Part shown: positions 15,069 to 23,554 of the stretch, piece by piece
How the letters are laid out: every line of letters starts with the position of its first letter
How positions within the stretch are numbered: the first letter of the stretch is position 1
Source of the DNA: Brevundimonas sp.
GTDB lineage: Bacteria; Pseudomonadota; Alphaproteobacteria; Caulobacterales; Caulobacteraceae
Direction of reading: 5' to 3'
Length of the DNA stretch: 64,000 bases
NCBI RefSeq assembly: GCF_030682035.1
Contig: NZ_JAUXQZ010000002.1
Location: 1-64,000, forward strand
Program-made: the position numbers and the translations under genes
The notes under the pieces: model-generated
Told to the model about the DNA's origin: nothing
What the model saw: the letters and a program-made list of their open reading frames with translations, nothing else
Database searches by the model: none

Positions 15069-15101
15069 GGGCGGCTCCAGTCGGGGCCGCCCTTATCTTT
15101 T
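15069..15101 (+). terminator. Intrinsic terminator between popZ and valS
   Basis: Stem GGGCGGCTCC / GGGGCCGCCC (ten pairs, one G-U) with an AGTC loop, followed by TTATCTTTT. It lies 37 bases after the popZ stop and ends just before valS, so valS may have its own initiation close by or partial read-through. Confidence 0.8.
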
Positions 15102-15119
15102 GTCTGAAGACCCCTCCCA

Positions 15120-17852
15120 ATGCTCGACAAGACATTCGACCCGACCGCCGCCGAACCGCGCCTGTATGCGATGTGGGAGGACAGCGGCGTATTTGCTCCG
15201 AAGACGGACGGAGCCGCCGAAGCCTATTCGATCGTCATCCCGCCACCCAATGTGACAGGCTCGCTGCATATCGGCCATGCGCTGAACAACACCCTGCAGG
15301 ACATCCTGACCCGCTATCACCGGATGAAGGGCAAGGCGGTGCTGTGGTTGCCCGGCACGGACCACGCCGGCATCGCCACCCAGATGGTGGTCGAGCGCCA
15401 GCTGGCGGCGGCGGGGAATATCAGCCGCCGTGACATGGGCCGCGACGCCTTTGTGGCCAGGGTCTGGGAGTGGAAGGCCGAGTCGGGCGGGACCATCGTC
15501 CAGCAGCTGCGCCGGCTGGGCACCTCGTGCGACTGGAGCCGCGAGCGCTTCACCCTCGACGAGGGGCTGAACGCCGCGGTGCGCAAGGTCTTCGTCCAGT
15601 TGCACAAGGAAGGTCTGATCTATCGCGACAAGCGGCTGGTCAACTGGGACCCCCATTTCCAGACGGCGATCTCGGACCTCGAGGTCGAGCAGCGCGAGAT
15701 GGACGGCTCCTACTGGCATTTCGCCTATCCGCTGGCGGACGGCGTCACCTATGAGCACCCGGTCGCCTGGGACGGCGACGGGCAGCCGACGGAGTATGAG
15801 ACCCGCGACTACATCGTCGTGGCGACGACCCGGCCGGAGACCACGCTGGGCGATACCGGCGTGGCCGTGCATCCGGGCGACGCGCGTTATGAGGGGCTGG
15901 TCGGCAAGTTCGTGACCCTGCCGCTCGTGGGTCGCCGCATTCCGATCGTGGCGGATGAGTACGCCGACCCGACCAAGGGCTCGGGCGCGGTGAAGATCAC
16001 TCCGGCCCACGATTTCAATGACTTTCAGGTCGGGAAGCGGGCCGGGCTGGCGGCGCTGAACGTCATGGACGCCTTCGGCCGCATCACCGCCACCGACACG
16101 CCCGACGTGCCCGCTGAATACGAGGGCATGGACCGCTTCGCCGCGCGCAAGGCCATCGTCGCCCGCGCCGAGGAGGACGGCTGGCTGAAGGACATCGAGA
16201 AGACCCGTCACGTGATCCCGCACGGCGACCGCTCGGGCGTGGTCATCGAGCCGTGGCTGACGGACCAGTGGTACGTCGACGCCCATACAATGGCCCAGCC
16301 GGCGATCAGGGCGGTGGAGCAGGGCGACACGGTCTTCGAGCCGAAGAGTTATGAGAAGATCTATTTCGAATGGCTTCGCAACATCGAGCCGTGGTGCATT
16401 TCGCGCCAGCTGTGGTGGGGCCATCGCATCCCGGCCTGGTACGGGCCCGACGGGACCATCTTCGTCGAGGAGAGCGAGGATGAGGCCCGCGCCGCCGCGC
16501 GCCATCACTATGGCGCCCAGACGCCGCTGACCCAGGACGAGGACGTCCTCGACACCTGGTTCAGCTCCGCCTTGTGGCCGTTCTCGACCATGGGCTGGCC
16601 CGACGACACCGAGGACCTGCGCCGCTTCTATCCGACCAGCGATCTGGTGACGGCGGCCGACATCATCTTCTTCTGGGTTGCCCGAATGATGATGATGGGA
16701 CTTCACTTCATGGATGACGTTCCGTTCAAACGGGTGATCATCAACGGCCTGGTCCGGGACGAGAAGGGCCAGAAGATGAGCAAGTCGAAGGGGAACGTCA
16801 TCGACCCCCTCGGCATCATCGACGAGCTGGGCGCCGATCCGCTGCGCTTCACCATGGCCATTTTGTCGGGCACGCGCGACATCAAGTTATCGCGTCAACG
16901 CATTGAAGGTTATCGTAACTTTGGCACCAAACTTTGGAACGCGGCCCGTTTCTCGCAGATGAATGAGGCGCGTCGCGTCGAGGGCTTCGATCCGGCGGGA
17001 GTCGATCAGACCATCAACCGCTGGATCCGCGGCGAACTGACCAAGGCGGAACGTGCGGTCAGCGAAGCCATCGAGGGCGGGCGTTTCGACGACGCGGCCT
17101 CGGCCCTGTACCGCTTCGTCTGGAACGTGTTCTGCGACTGGTATCTGGAGCTGGCCAAGCCGGTGTTCATGGGCGCGGATGCGACGGCCAAGGCCGAGAC
17201 CCGAGCGATGACGGCCTGGACCCTGGATCAGACCCTGAAGCTGATGCACCCGATCATGCCCTTCATCACCGAGGAGCTGTGGGAGAAACTGGCCGACGAT
17301 GGCGCGGCACGGAGCGAGGCGACCCTGATCGGCGCGGCCTGGCCCGACCTGCCGGACGCCTTCATCGACGCGGGCGCTGAGGCCGAGATCGGCTGGCTGG
17401 TCGATCTGGTCACGGAAATCCGCCAGCTGAAAGCTGAGATGAATGTGCCCCAGGGCGCCAAGCCCGGCCTGGCCTTCATCGCCCCGGACGTCACCACGGC
17501 CGGGCGGATTGAGCGCCATCGCGACCTGATCCTGACCCTGGGTCGGGTGTCCGACCTGTCCACGGTCGAAGCGGCCGCCTCGGGAACCGTGACCTTCGTC
17601 TCTGGCGGCGCCACCGCCGCACTGTCGCTGGCGGGGATCATCGACCTGTCGGCGGAGCGTATGCGTCTGGCCAGGGAGATCGCGGCCTTCGACAGCGACA
17701 TCGGCCATGTGAACAAGAAGCTGAGCAACCCCAATTTCGTCGACCGCGCCGCGTCCGAGGTCGTCGACGAACAGCGCCAGAAACTGGCCGAGGCCGAGGC
17801 CGGCAAGACGAAGCTGCAGGCGGCGCTGGTGCGGCTGGACGCGGTGGGTTGA
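15120..17852 (+). CDS. valS: Valyl-tRNA synthetase
   Basis: This 910-residue class I synthetase charges tRNA-Val and edits mischarged Thr. Hallmarks are PPNVTGSLHIGHALN (HIGH motif, about residues 41-55), the CP1 editing domain with TTRPETTLGDTGVAVHP, the WWGHRIPAWYGPDG and DVLDTWFSSALWPFSTMGWP segments, and KMSKSKGN near residue 552. The C-terminal anticodon domain ends in the ValRS coiled-coil arm (from about 835, RLAREIAAFDSDIGHVNKKLSNPNFV). It is followed with a four-base overlap by tlyA. Confidence 0.98.
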   Translation: MLDKTFDPTAAEPRLYAMWEDSGVFAPKTDGAAEAYSIVIPPPNVTGSLHIGHALNNTLQDILTRYHRMKGKAVLWLPGTDHAGIATQMVVERQLAAAGNISRRDMGRDAFVARVWEWKAESGGTIVQQLRRLGTSCDWSRERFTLDEGLNAAVRKVFVQLHKEGLIYRDKRLVNWDPHFQTAISDLEVEQREMDGSYWHFAYPLADGVTYEHPVAWDGDGQPTEYETRDYIVVATTRPETTLGDTGVAVHPGDARYEGLVGKFVTLPLVGRRIPIVADEYADPTKGSGAVKITPAHDFNDFQVGKRAGLAALNVMDAFGRITATDTPDVPAEYEGMDRFAARKAIVARAEEDGWLKDIEKTRHVIPHGDRSGVVIEPWLTDQWYVDAHTMAQPAIRAVEQGDTVFEPKSYEKIYFEWLRNIEPWCISRQLWWGHRIPAWYGPDGTIFVEESEDEARAAARHHYGAQTPLTQDEDVLDTWFSSALWPFSTMGWPDDTEDLRRFYPTSDLVTAADIIFFWVARMMMMGLHFMDDVPFKRVIINGLVRDEKGQKMSKSKGNVIDPLGIIDELGADPLRFTMAILSGTRDIKLSRQRIEGYRNFGTKLWNAARFSQMNEARRVEGFDPAGVDQTINRWIRGELTKAERAVSEAIEGGRFDDAASALYRFVWNVFCDWYLELAKPVFMGADATAKAETRAMTAWTLDQTLKLMHPIMPFITEELWEKLADDGAARSEATLIGAAWPDLPDAFIDAGAEAEIGWLVDLVTEIRQLKAEMNVPQGAKPGLAFIAPDVTTAGRIERHRDLILTLGRVSDLSTVEAAASGTVTFVSGGATAALSLAGIIDLSAERMRLAREIAAFDSDIGHVNKKLSNPNFVDRAASEVVDEQRQKLAEAEAGKTKLQAALVRLDAVG

Positions 17853-18577
17853 AAACGCGGCTCGACCAGCTGCTGGTCGCGCGCGGACTTGCGGAAAGCC
17901 GGGCGCGGGCCAAGGCGGCGATCGAGGCCGGCGGCGTGACGGTGAACGGGGTTCCCGCCAGTGCCGCCTCGCAGGCCGTGGGCGATGAGGCGGTCGTCGC
18001 CTACGCCGCCGCCCACCACTGGGTCGGGCGGGGGGCGCTGAAACTGGATCACGCCCTGACGCTCTGGCCGGTCGTGGTCGAGGGGCGGGTGGTGCTGGAC
18101 GTCGGCGCCTCGACCGGCGGTTTCACCGAGGTTTGTCTGTCGCGCGGAGCCGCGAAGGTGTTCGCCGTCGATGTCGGCTCAGGCCAGATGCATGCCCGCG
18201 TGGCGGCGGACCCGCGCGTGGTCAATCTGGCGCAGACAGACGCCCGTGATCTGACGCCGGTCCTGATCCCCAAGGCGCCGCAGTTGATCGTCTGCGACGC
18301 CAGCTTCATCGGCCTGGCCAAGGTTCTGCCTGTGGCGCTGTCACTGGCTGCGCCGGACGCGGACCTCGTCACCCTGGTCAAGCCGCAGTTCGAGGCGGCG
18401 GGGCCGGGCGGAACGAAGAAGGGCGTGGTCAAGGAGCCGGCCGTGCAGCAGGCGGCGCTGAGCGCGGTCTCGGACTGGCTGGAGAGCGAGGGCTGGGCCG
18501 TGCAGGCGACGGCGGAAAGCCCGATTACCGGCGGCGACGGGAATATTGAGTTCCTGCTCTGGGCGTCGCGGCGATAG
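17849..18577 (+). CDS. tlyA: TlyA-family rRNA 2'-O-methyltransferase (hemolysin-like)
   Basis: The 242-residue product has an N-terminal S4 RNA-binding domain (LDQLLVARGLAESRARAKAAIEAGGVTVNG) and an FtsJ-type Rossmann methyltransferase with the SAM loop VLDVGASTGGFTEVCL and the later DASFIGL and LVKPQFEAG-like segments. TlyA enzymes methylate 2'-OH groups in 16S and/or 23S rRNA; the hemolysin name is historical. Translation starts at TTG 17849, overlapping the valS stop (TTGA), so it is coupled to valS. Confidence 0.93.
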   Translation: MKTRLDQLLVARGLAESRARAKAAIEAGGVTVNGVPASAASQAVGDEAVVAYAAAHHWVGRGALKLDHALTLWPVVVEGRVVLDVGASTGGFTEVCLSRGAAKVFAVDVGSGQMHARVAADPRVVNLAQTDARDLTPVLIPKAPQLIVCDASFIGLAKVLPVALSLAAPDADLVTLVKPQFEAAGPGGTKKGVVKEPAVQQAALSAVSDWLESEGWAVQATAESPITGGDGNIEFLLWASRR

Positions 18578-18716
18578 GCTCTCTTGGTTGGCTGCGGTCA
18601 CAAGGCTTCGCCTTGTCGACCCGACGCGGCCTGGCGCTTCGCGCATGCCCAAAGCCCCAACCCGCGCTCAGGCAGCGAGCCGCCGCGCGGCGAGTGGTAG
18701 CGCCCTTCCAACATGG

Positions 18717-18748
18717 AAAAACCCCCGGTGGATTGCTCCACCGGGGGT
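18717..18748 (-). terminator. Intrinsic terminator for the glycine-zipper protein gene
   Basis: A perfect 12-bp stem ACCCCCGGTGGA / TCCACCGGGGGT with a four-base loop lies 58 bases past the stop of the minus-strand gene and is followed on that strand by TTTTCC. The same hairpin could stop tlyA read-through, but the T run is on the other side. Confidence 0.75.
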
Positions 18749-18805
18749 CTCCGTCACGCCGCCGATCGACAGGGGGGCTGAAAAATAATCAGCGACGCAA
18801 TTCTG

Positions 18806-19495
18806 TCAGCAGGTTTGCTGGTAGCGGGTGACCGTGCGGCCGTAGCGGTCACGGGTCTGGACGGCGACGGGGCGGCAGTCCCGACTATACTGGTCGTTCT
18901 GCTGGTACTGATAGCCGCGGTCGTCGTAGCGATCATCGTAACGGCCGTCGTAGCCGTACTGCTGGCTGCTGTATCCGCGGTCATTGTACCCGTAGCGGTA
19001 TTGGTCGCTGTAGCCGCCTCGATAGTCGTTGCCGTACTGAACATGCCCGCCGCTGTAGCCGCTGTTGCAGGTACGGGATGAGTCGCCGCCGACCGCAGCG
19101 CCGAGCGCGCCACCGATCACGGCGCCGAGGACGCTGCCCTCGGTGCGCCGACCGCGAGCGCCGAGCTGCGAACCAACGACCGCGCCGAAGGTCGCGCCGA
19201 CGGCGGCGCCGGTCCCCTGGCGCTGGCGGCGGTCACAGGAATCATAGCCAGAGCGACCATAGGACTGACCGTAGGCACGGTTGTCGTAGCCGTAGTCCCG
19301 CTGCTGCCCGTAGCCATAACCGGAACGCTGGTCATTGCCGTAATACTGGCTGTTGTAGCTGCCATAAGACTGGGGCGAGCCTTGGTAGCTGTAGGACTGG
19401 GCCGAGGCAGCCGCCGGAGTCAACAGGAGGCCGGCGGCGGCGAGGGCGGCGGCGCCAAGGGCGCTCTTGAGGGGCAGGCGGGCGAGCATCGGCAT
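18806..19495 (-). CDS. Exported Tyr/Gly-rich protein with a glycine zipper
   Basis: The 229-residue product has a Sec signal peptide (cleavage after AAASAQ, about residue 33). A low-complexity block follows (34-84, 13 Tyr in 51 residues, repeated SYG/GYG/YGQ units), then a glycine zipper (about 94-137: GTGAAVGATFGAVVGSQLG, SVLGAVIGGALGAAVGG), and a second Tyr/Gly/Asp/Gln block (144-205, 15 Tyr). There are four Cys (87, 143, 207, 229). Glycine zippers of this kind insert in or span membranes. The start may instead be ATG 19489, which has the better-spaced AGGA. Function unknown; an envelope role is inferred. Confidence 0.85.
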   Translation of the reverse strand: MPMLARLPLKSALGAAALAAAGLLLTPAAASAQSYSYQGSPQSYGSYNSQYYGNDQRSGYGYGQQRDYGYDNRAYGQSYGRSGYDSCDRRQRQGTGAAVGATFGAVVGSQLGARGRRTEGSVLGAVIGGALGAAVGGDSSRTCNSGYSGGHVQYGNDYRGGYSDQYRYGYNDRGYSSQQYGYDGRYDDRYDDRGYQYQQNDQYSRDCRPVAVQTRDRYGRTVTRYQQTC

Positions 19496-19569
19496 GATCC
19501 TGGTTTCAGAGCGGGCCCCGAACATCGGCGCCTTCTGGCTGTGGCGACGAGGAATAGACCAGTGAAACT

Positions 19570-19593
19570 GAACGGCCTTTGATCGGGCCGTTC
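19570..19593. repeat. Short inverted repeat in divergent promoter region
   Basis: GAACGGCC and GGCCGTTC, eight bases each, separated by eight bases, lie between the divergently transcribed glycine-zipper gene and the RumA-type gene. It could be an operator or a leader hairpin; there is no T run, so it is not a good terminator. Confidence 0.45.
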
Positions 19594-19641
19594 ATCTTCG
19601 TTCAGGTTTCGCCGGAGGGCGGGAGCCTCTAGAAGCGGCCG

Positions 19642-20886
19642 ATGACGGAAACGGTGACCATCAGCCGCATGGGCGGGCAGGCCGACGGGATCGCCGAGAC
19701 GCCGGCCGGCCCCGTGTTCGCCCCTCTGACCCTGCCGGGCGAGACGGTGCGGGGCGAGGTTCGCGACGGGCGAATGGAAGGGGCGCAGATCCTGACGGCC
19801 AGCTCCGAGCGAATCGCGCCCGTTTCGCCGCACTATGGCGACTGTGGCGGATGCTCACTGCAACACTGGGCGGCCGGGCCCTATCTGGACTGGAAGCGGG
19901 AACAGGTGCGGCACGCCCTGGCGCGAGAGGGGATCGAGACCGAGATCGAGGCGACGGTGGCGGTTCCGCCGGGGACGCGGCGGCGACTGGCCTTGCATGC
20001 GCGGCGCGGCGAGGACGGGCGGGTGGTGCTGGGATTCAAGGCGCGAAAGAGCTGGCGGCTGGTCGAGGTGAGCGCCTGTCCGGTGGCCGATCCACGGCTG
20101 GTCGCGGCCTTTCCGGCGCTGGCGCGGGTGGCGGCGGCCTTCCTGGAGCATCCGAAATCAGCCCCGACCCTGCATGTGACCGCGACCCTCACGGGACTGG
20201 ACGTCGATGTGACGGGCGTGGAGCGGCGCTCGGGCGGCTTGTCGGGCGACGCGCGGATGCGGGCGATTGAGGGGGCGGCCGCGGCTGGTCTGGCGCGGCT
20301 GAGTCTGGCGGGCGAGACCCTGATGATGGAACGGCAGCCCAAGGTGGCGTTCGGCCCGGCGATCGTGCCCCTGCCGCCCGGCGGCTTCCTGCAGGCCGTG
20401 CCGGAGGCGGAGGCCGCCATGGTCGCGCGCGCGGTCGAGGCGGTCCGCGGCGCCCGGAAGATCGCGGATCTGTTCTGCGGCGCGGGGACCTTCACTTTTC
20501 CGCTGGCGACGGTGGCGCCGGTGCTGGCGGCGGACGGGTCGGCGCCGGGGATCGCCGCGCTGAAGGCGGGGATCGGCTCGGGGCCGGGGATGAAGGCGAT
20601 CACGGCCGAGGCGCGCGACCTGTTCCGCCGACCGCTGGCCCCCTACGACCTGCGCGGCTGCGACGCCGTGGTGCTGGACCCGCCGCGCGCGGGGGCGCTG
20701 GAGCAGACAAGGCAGCTGCCGGGGACGAAGGCGGCGGGCGTGGTCGGCGTGTCGTGCAATCCGGTGACCTTCGCCCGCGACGCCCGGGTGCTGATCGACG
20801 CGGGCTTTCGGTTGGAGCGGGTCACCCCGGTGGATCAGTTCCTGTGGTCGGCCCATGTGGAGTTGGTAGGGGTGTTCAAGCGCTGA
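19642..20886 (+). CDS. RumA/RlmD-family RNA (uracil-C5) methyltransferase
   Basis: The 414-residue product has a short TRAM-like N-terminus, an iron-sulfur region with Cys68 and Cys71 (GDCGGCSLQHW) and Cys146 (VSACPV), and a SAM methyltransferase domain (ADLFCGAGTFTFPLA) with the catalytic Cys372 in GVSCNPVTFARD. E. coli RumA uses four cysteines for its 4Fe-4S cluster; the one that precedes CGGC by six residues is Ser62 here. It methylates a uridine in 23S rRNA or a tRNA; exact specificity is uncertain. It lies near tlyA, another RNA methyltransferase. Confidence 0.92.
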   Translation: MTETVTISRMGGQADGIAETPAGPVFAPLTLPGETVRGEVRDGRMEGAQILTASSERIAPVSPHYGDCGGCSLQHWAAGPYLDWKREQVRHALAREGIETEIEATVAVPPGTRRRLALHARRGEDGRVVLGFKARKSWRLVEVSACPVADPRLVAAFPALARVAAAFLEHPKSAPTLHVTATLTGLDVDVTGVERRSGGLSGDARMRAIEGAAAAGLARLSLAGETLMMERQPKVAFGPAIVPLPPGGFLQAVPEAEAAMVARAVEAVRGARKIADLFCGAGTFTFPLATVAPVLAADGSAPGIAALKAGIGSGPGMKAITAEARDLFRRPLAPYDLRGCDAVVLDPPRAGALEQTRQLPGTKAAGVVGVSCNPVTFARDARVLIDAGFRLERVTPVDQFLWSAHVELVGVFKR

Positions 20887-21027
20887 CTCCACCCCAGCAG
20901 CAGCTGGCGACGAAAGAAGGGATGACATGCAACAAATCAGGTGAATGTGCGCTTGCAGCACTACATGTTGCATTGCAGCAATCACCATTTGGGCACAGGG
21001 CCGTCGGGCCTGCGCCGGAGATCCATC

Positions 21028-22116
21028 GTGACCCTGTTCGGACAAAACGCCGCCGCCCTGACCCGGGACTGGCGGCCCTCCAGGCCTCGATCGCATGGGC
21101 AAACCGGCGGTCTGCAGGATGTCCACTTCAAACCCAATCCAGGCTCCCTGAGGATGCGGCTTTATACCCCGCCTGGGCTGCCGCCGCAGTCGCCGCTGGT
21201 TGTCGCCCTGCACGGCTGCACCCAGACGGGCGAGGGCTATGCGCGCGCCGCCGGTTGGCTGACTCTCGCAGACCGCTACGGATTTGCCGTCCTCTGCCCC
21301 GAGCAGACGCGGGGCAACAATCCCAACCTTTGCTTTAACTGGTACGAGCCGGGTGATGCGGCGCGCGACGGCGGCGAGGCCGCGTCGATCGCTGCAATGG
21401 TCGGGCGGGCCCTCGCCGATCACGCGCTGGACGCCCGCCGCACGTTCGTCACGGGTCTGTCGGCCGGCGGGGCCATGGCGGCCGTCATGCTCGCGACCCG
21501 GCCCGGGATGTTCGCCGGGGGCGCAGTAATCGCCGGACTGGCGTATGGCGCCGCCGACTCCCTGGCCGAGGCGTTCGGAGCCATGCGTCAGACCCGCGTC
21601 GCCGGCCCGGGCTCGGCGGACAAGGTCCGGGCCGCTACCGGCCACCGGGGACCGTGGCCGCCGCTCTCGATCTGGCACGGTGAGAATGACACGATCGTTC
21701 GGCCCGCAGCGGGCGAGGCCTTGGCGCGACAATGGCGGGAACTGCACGGGATCGACGGGGAGGCGGTCACGATGCGCACCTCGGCCGGTCGCGAATTCCT
21801 GGTCTGGAAATCACCTGCAGGCGCCCCGGTCGTTGAGCTGCACCGCATTTCCGGAATGGGCCATGGCGTCCCGTTGAAGACCGGAGGTGTCGATGGCGCC
21901 GGAACGGCGGGTCCGCACATGTTCGACGTAGGCGTCTCCTCCAGTCTGGAGATCGCACAGGGCTGGGGCATCGCCGACCGCCGCCTCGATCTCGGGCAAT
22001 CCAGGGCGCACCTGGCTGACCCGCGGCCTCCCGCGCGGGGCGCGCCCGCTGGAGCGGGCCACGGCGTCAGGGAGGTGATCGAGAAGGCGCTTCGATCTGC
22101 CGGGCTGATGAAATAA
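21028..22116 (+). CDS. PHB-depolymerase-family esterase
   Basis: This alpha/beta hydrolase belongs to the PhaZ/feruloyl-esterase-like group. Visible features are PLVVALHGCTQTGEGYA, the GNNPNLCFNWYEPGDAARDGGEA block, the nucleophile elbow GLSAGGAM, the acid region SIWHGENDTIV and the final catalytic His in GMGHGVPL. The start GTG 21028 (LFGQNAAALTRDW) has GGAG eight bases upstream and matches the usual N-terminus better than the frame's earlier start at 20941. No signal peptide is evident, so it may be cytoplasmic; substrate is likely a polyester or aryl ester. Confidence 0.85.
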   Translation: MTLFGQNAAALTRDWRPSRPRSHGQTGGLQDVHFKPNPGSLRMRLYTPPGLPPQSPLVVALHGCTQTGEGYARAAGWLTLADRYGFAVLCPEQTRGNNPNLCFNWYEPGDAARDGGEAASIAAMVGRALADHALDARRTFVTGLSAGGAMAAVMLATRPGMFAGGAVIAGLAYGAADSLAEAFGAMRQTRVAGPGSADKVRAATGHRGPWPPLSIWHGENDTIVRPAAGEALARQWRELHGIDGEAVTMRTSAGREFLVWKSPAGAPVVELHRISGMGHGVPLKTGGVDGAGTAGPHMFDVGVSSSLEIAQGWGIADRRLDLGQSRAHLADPRPPARGAPAGAGHGVREVIEKALRSAGLMK

Positions 22117-23184
22117 CTAGCCGAAAAGTTCGAGCTGGGGCCGGGCGTCGGCGGGAATGCGGAACTGCGTCTCGTCCAGCGGCTTTCGGGGGCCATCGAG
22201 GCCGTAGCGTTTGATCGCGGCCTTGAACCGCGCGGCGATCAGCTCGGCGACCGGGCCGGTTCCCTTCATGCGCTGGGACCAGTCGGCGTCGTAGTCGCGG
22301 CCGCCACGGGTCTGGCGGATCAGGGACATGACGCGCGCCGCTCGGTCAGGCCGGGCGTCGGCCAGCCACTCGCGGAACAGATCCTTGATCTCAAGCGGCA
22401 GGCGCAGGGTTACATACATGGCCGAGGTCGCGCCGGCCTTCGACGCCGCCTCGAGCACCGACTCCAGTTCGTGGTCGTTGAGGCCGGGGATGACCGGGGC
22501 GAAGCCGACGCCGACCGCGCAGCCGGCGTCGGCCAGACGGCGGATCGCCTCCAGCCTTTTGGCTGGCGTCGAGGCGCGCGGCTCCATGGTGCGGGCGAGG
22601 CCGCGGTCCAGGGTGGTGATCGAGACCATGGCCGAGGCCAGGCCGGCGCGGCCCATGGGCCCCAGAATGTCGGCGTCGCGGACGATCAGCACCGATTTGG
22701 TGATGATGCTGAACGGATGATTGAAGCGCTGCATCACCTCCAGGATCGAGCGCGTCGAATTGAGCTCGCGTTCGACCGGCTGATAGGGGTCGGTGTTGCC
22801 GCCTATGTGGATGCGTTTGCAGACGTAGCGGGGCTTTGAGAGGTCCTGCTCCAGCAGACGCGCGGCCTCGGGCTTGAAGAAGAGGCGGCTCTCGAAATCC
22901 AGGCCCGGGGATAGGCCCATGAAGGCATGGGACGGACGGGCGTAACAGTAGATGCAGCCATGTTCGCAGCCCTTGTAGGGGTTGATGGACCGGTCGAAGC
23001 CGATGTCCGGACTGGTGTTCTTTGCGATGATGGTCCGGGCGTGCTCGGGCGTCAGGGTCGTGCGCAGGGGCGCGGCCTCGACATCGTCGCCGGTCCAGCC
23101 GTCATCGAAGGCTTCCACGGTCTCCGGCTCGAACCGCCCGCTCGCATTCGACCGCGCGCCCCGTCCCTTTGCCGCTTCCGCCAT
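22117..23184 (-). CDS. Radical SAM protein, PA0069/SplB-like family
   Basis: The 355-residue product carries the radical SAM cluster motif CEHGCIYCYARP, and the downstream IGGNTDPYQPVER and GFAPVIPGLND segments typical of the PA0069 family, related to spore photoproduct lyase. ATG 23184 gives the standard N-terminus; a start at 23205 would add seven residues. The reaction is unknown; a DNA- or nucleotide-directed radical chemistry is inferred from relatives. It converges on the esterase gene, the stops being adjacent. Confidence 0.9.
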   Translation of the reverse strand: MAEAAKGRGARSNASGRFEPETVEAFDDGWTGDDVEAAPLRTTLTPEHARTIIAKNTSPDIGFDRSINPYKGCEHGCIYCYARPSHAFMGLSPGLDFESRLFFKPEAARLLEQDLSKPRYVCKRIHIGGNTDPYQPVERELNSTRSILEVMQRFNHPFSIITKSVLIVRDADILGPMGRAGLASAMVSITTLDRGLARTMEPRASTPAKRLEAIRRLADAGCAVGVGFAPVIPGLNDHELESVLEAASKAGATSAMYVTLRLPLEIKDLFREWLADARPDRAARVMSLIRQTRGGRDYDADWSQRMKGTGPVAELIAARFKAAIKRYGLDGPRKPLDETQFRIPADARPQLELFG

Positions 23185-23312
23185 GGATAAAGCATACTCG
23201 CACAAGAGAACAAAGCAAGAACTATGAGGGCGTGAAAAGGAGGCCCGAGGTGCGAAGGTCTGAATGCCGCATTCGGTGGGACCAGCCCTGCTACGCCAGG
23301 GCCTCGCAGGGC

Positions 23313-23372
23313 ATCCTGCTTCGCCTTCCTGATCGGACTTGTCCGGCGAAGCCCTGCGGGGCGAAGCAGGAT
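23313..23372. repeat. Inverted repeat near tRNA-Leu
   Basis: ATCCTGCTTCGCC at 23313-23325 and its exact complement GGCGAAGCAGGAT at 23360-23372 form 13-bp arms around a 34-base centre that is itself rich in related GCGAAG/CTTCGC words. The right arm touches the CCA end of tRNA-Leu. It may be a degenerate interspersed repeat or the tRNA terminator region. Confidence 0.6.
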
Positions 23373-23456
23373 GGTGCGGATGAGAGGACTCGAACCTCCA
23401 CGCCTCTCGGCGCCAGAACCTAAATCTGGTGCGTCTACCAGTTCCGCCACATCCGC
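23372..23456 (-). tRNA. tRNA-Leu (TAG)
   Basis: The minus strand starts GCGGATGTGGCGGAACTGGTAGACGC, a class II tRNA with a long variable arm (GGCGCCGAGAGGCGT). The anticodon stem CCAGA/TCTGG encloses TTTAGGT, giving TAG. Acceptor GCGGATG/CATCCGC and an encoded CCA complete the 85-base gene. Confidence 0.97.
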
Positions 23457-23502
23457 CCAGGTCCGCTACAGCGTCTAGGCGAGCCGAGGCGGGGCGGCAA
23501 CG

Positions 23503-23531
23503 AAAAAGGCCCGGGATCGCTCCCGGGCCTT
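23503..23531 (-). terminator. Intrinsic terminator for the amino-acid permease gene
   Basis: A perfect 11-bp stem AAGGCCCGGGA / TCCCGGGCCTT with a TCGC loop lies 24 bases after the permease stop, with TTTTT continuing the stem on the minus strand. Confidence 0.85.
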
Positions 23532-23554
23532 CGTCTTGCGGATTGATCGGGAGA

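Noticed and set aside
15093..16706. 537-codon minus-strand frame opposite valS
   Set aside because: Antisense of a conserved synthetase; no domain, no signal, His/Gly/Arg/Asp-rich shadow.
18578..18716. Possible small RNA or gene between tlyA and the terminator
   Set aside because: Only a short CAAGGC/GCCTTG hairpin is visible; no ribosome binding site, coding bias or T run.
20158..21747. 529-codon minus-strand frame opposite the RumA-type and esterase genes
   Set aside because: It spans two genes antisense and has shadow composition.
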